Positions 63,457 to 64,000 of a stretch of DNA of 64,000 bases are shown here, in pieces. A model generated the notes under the pieces. It made no database searches. It was not told the DNA's origin and worked only from the letters and a program-made list of their open reading frames with translations. A program made the position numbers and the translations under genes. The stretch lies in contig NZ_FQXN01000001.1 in the NCBI RefSeq assembly GCF_900129985.1, positions 124,001-188,000 of the forward strand. Direction: 5' to 3'. This DNA comes from Thermosipho atlanticus DSM 15807 (GTDB taxonomy: Bacteria; Thermotogota; Thermotogae; Thermotogales; Fervidobacteriaceae). Position 1 is the first letter of the stretch. The number at the start of each line of letters is the position of its first letter.

Positions 63457-64000
63457 ATGGATTTCGTGGAGTTTAAAAAGCTGCATTTGGAGAAAATTGA
63501 TTTTTACTTAAATAAAATATTTGAAGAAAAAAAGTTGACTTTGAATAAGGAATTAAGTGAATTAATAGAAGAGGTAAAGAATTTTTCTTTACGACCCGGT
63601 AAGAGGATAAGGCCACTTTTATTTATATTAGGATATGAAGCATACAAAGAAAACGAGGAATTAACGGAAGAACAACTGTATTCCATTGCAGCATCTTTGG
63701 AGATTATGCATGCTTTTTTGCTAATACATGATGATATTATGGATCGTGCTACGATGAGGCGTGGAGCTCCAACTTTGCATCTTTCGTTAAATGCTAAGTA
63801 TATGAATATTGTAAATAATAAAAAAATTGGAGAAGATCTATCAATAGTTTTAGGTGATCTTTTGTTTTTTTATGTATTAAATGTAATTTCAAAAATTAAC
63901 ATTCCGAACTTTCGTGATTTTTTAGAAGCATTTTCAGAGTGTTATATAAGTACAGCTTATGGCCAGCTGCTGGATTCATTGTATTCTTTAAGAAAAAAAC
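63457..64000 (+). CDS. Polyprenyl (geranylgeranyl/heptaprenyl-type) diphosphate synthase, 5' part
   Basis: The visible 181 codons are a class I trans-prenyltransferase: FSLRPGKRIRPLLFILGYEA (substrate-binding GKRIRP), the first Asp-rich motif HDDIMDRATMRRGAPTLH and GDLLFFYVL. The second Asp motif is beyond the window. It makes C15-C40 prenyl diphosphates for quinone-like, carotenoid or bactoprenol chains; chain length cannot be read from the fragment. Confidence 0.93.
   Translation, partial: MDFVEFKKLHLEKIDFYLNKIFEEKKLTLNKELSELIEEVKNFSLRPGKRIRPLLFILGYEAYKENEELTEEQLYSIAASLEIMHAFLLIHDDIMDRATMRRGAPTLHLSLNAKYMNIVNNKKIGEDLSIVLGDLLFFYVLNVISKINIPNFRDFLEAFSECYISTAYGQLLDSLYSLRKK

Overview
The window is a 64 kb stretch of AT-rich bacterial chromosome that I assign to the order Thermotogales, most likely Thermosipho or a close relative. 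The assignment rests on gene content and order, not on a database search. metG-gyrA-archease-lexA-rpiB is the gene order I recall for Thermotoga maritima TM1085-TM1080. A galA-like gene precedes galTK. A complete Mbx-type membrane oxidoreductase operon ends in a NuoI-GltD fusion. HydF and a DUF4438 (TM1086-like) protein are also present. Gene density is high, with many 1-4 nt overlaps, strong GGAGG ribosome binding sites and frequent GTG/TTG starts. I see no rRNA, tRNA, CRISPR array, insertion sequence or prophage.

Layout. 1-6740 (minus): metG, gyrA, archease, lexA, rpiB and a histone-deacetylase-like amidohydrolase cut by the window edge. 7023-10287 (plus): a galactose operon whose first gene is a shortened, apparently inactive relative of GH36 alpha-galactosidase, then galT and galK. 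10446-15841 (plus): a five-gene peptide/opine/nickel-type ABC importer with a hairpin after the binding-protein gene. 15930-17813: oxidative-stress genes (PerR-like regulator with a perfect 7-1-7 Per box, a three-cysteine peroxiredoxin, desulfoferrodoxin). 18035-22281: copper export (copA, copZ) and small DUF1858, DUF302 and SHOCT proteins. 22545-26055: a methyltransferase, a PadR regulator, thymidine kinase and a LysM-tailed 5'-nucleotidase. 26106-27390 (minus): rex and a LUD protein, with a Rex box in the rex promoter.

27724-38678 (plus): a 13-gene Mbx operon with Mrp-antiporter-like subunits, NuoH/B/C/D-like subunits and the NuoI-GltD fusion, ending in a ferritin-like gene. Both CxxC Ni-ligand motifs of the catalytic large subunit read CxxE. 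38773-48012: two copies of a small ferritin-like gene, each near a MocA-like nucleotidyltransferase (one intact, one a pseudogene); a ferredoxin/NifX/MinD-type ATPase operon with a consensus promoter; a PadR regulator; plsY; a GH20 hexosaminidase; an MFS transporter; and ogt. 48097-50900: two alpha/beta hydrolases (Ser and Cys nucleophiles) and a glycerophosphodiesterase. 50947-55702 (minus): kbl-tdh threonine degradation, a GltS-like symporter, and an acyltransferase split by one in-frame TAG.

55991-64000: DUF4438 (plus); then a tight minus-strand operon hydF-aspA-moaD-like-thiF-like; then a 14-repeat LVIVD lipoprotein, a HEAT-repeat protein and the start of a polyprenyl synthetase (plus). 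The hydF-aspA-moaD-thiF operon is the best candidate for an undescribed functional unit, because it joins [FeFe]-hydrogenase maturation to an ammonia-releasing enzyme and a ubiquitin-like sulfur-carrier pair. Other points worth checking are the galA-like pseudoenzyme, the CxxE/CxxE Mbx large subunit, the amber-split acyltransferase and the ferritin/MocA duplication.
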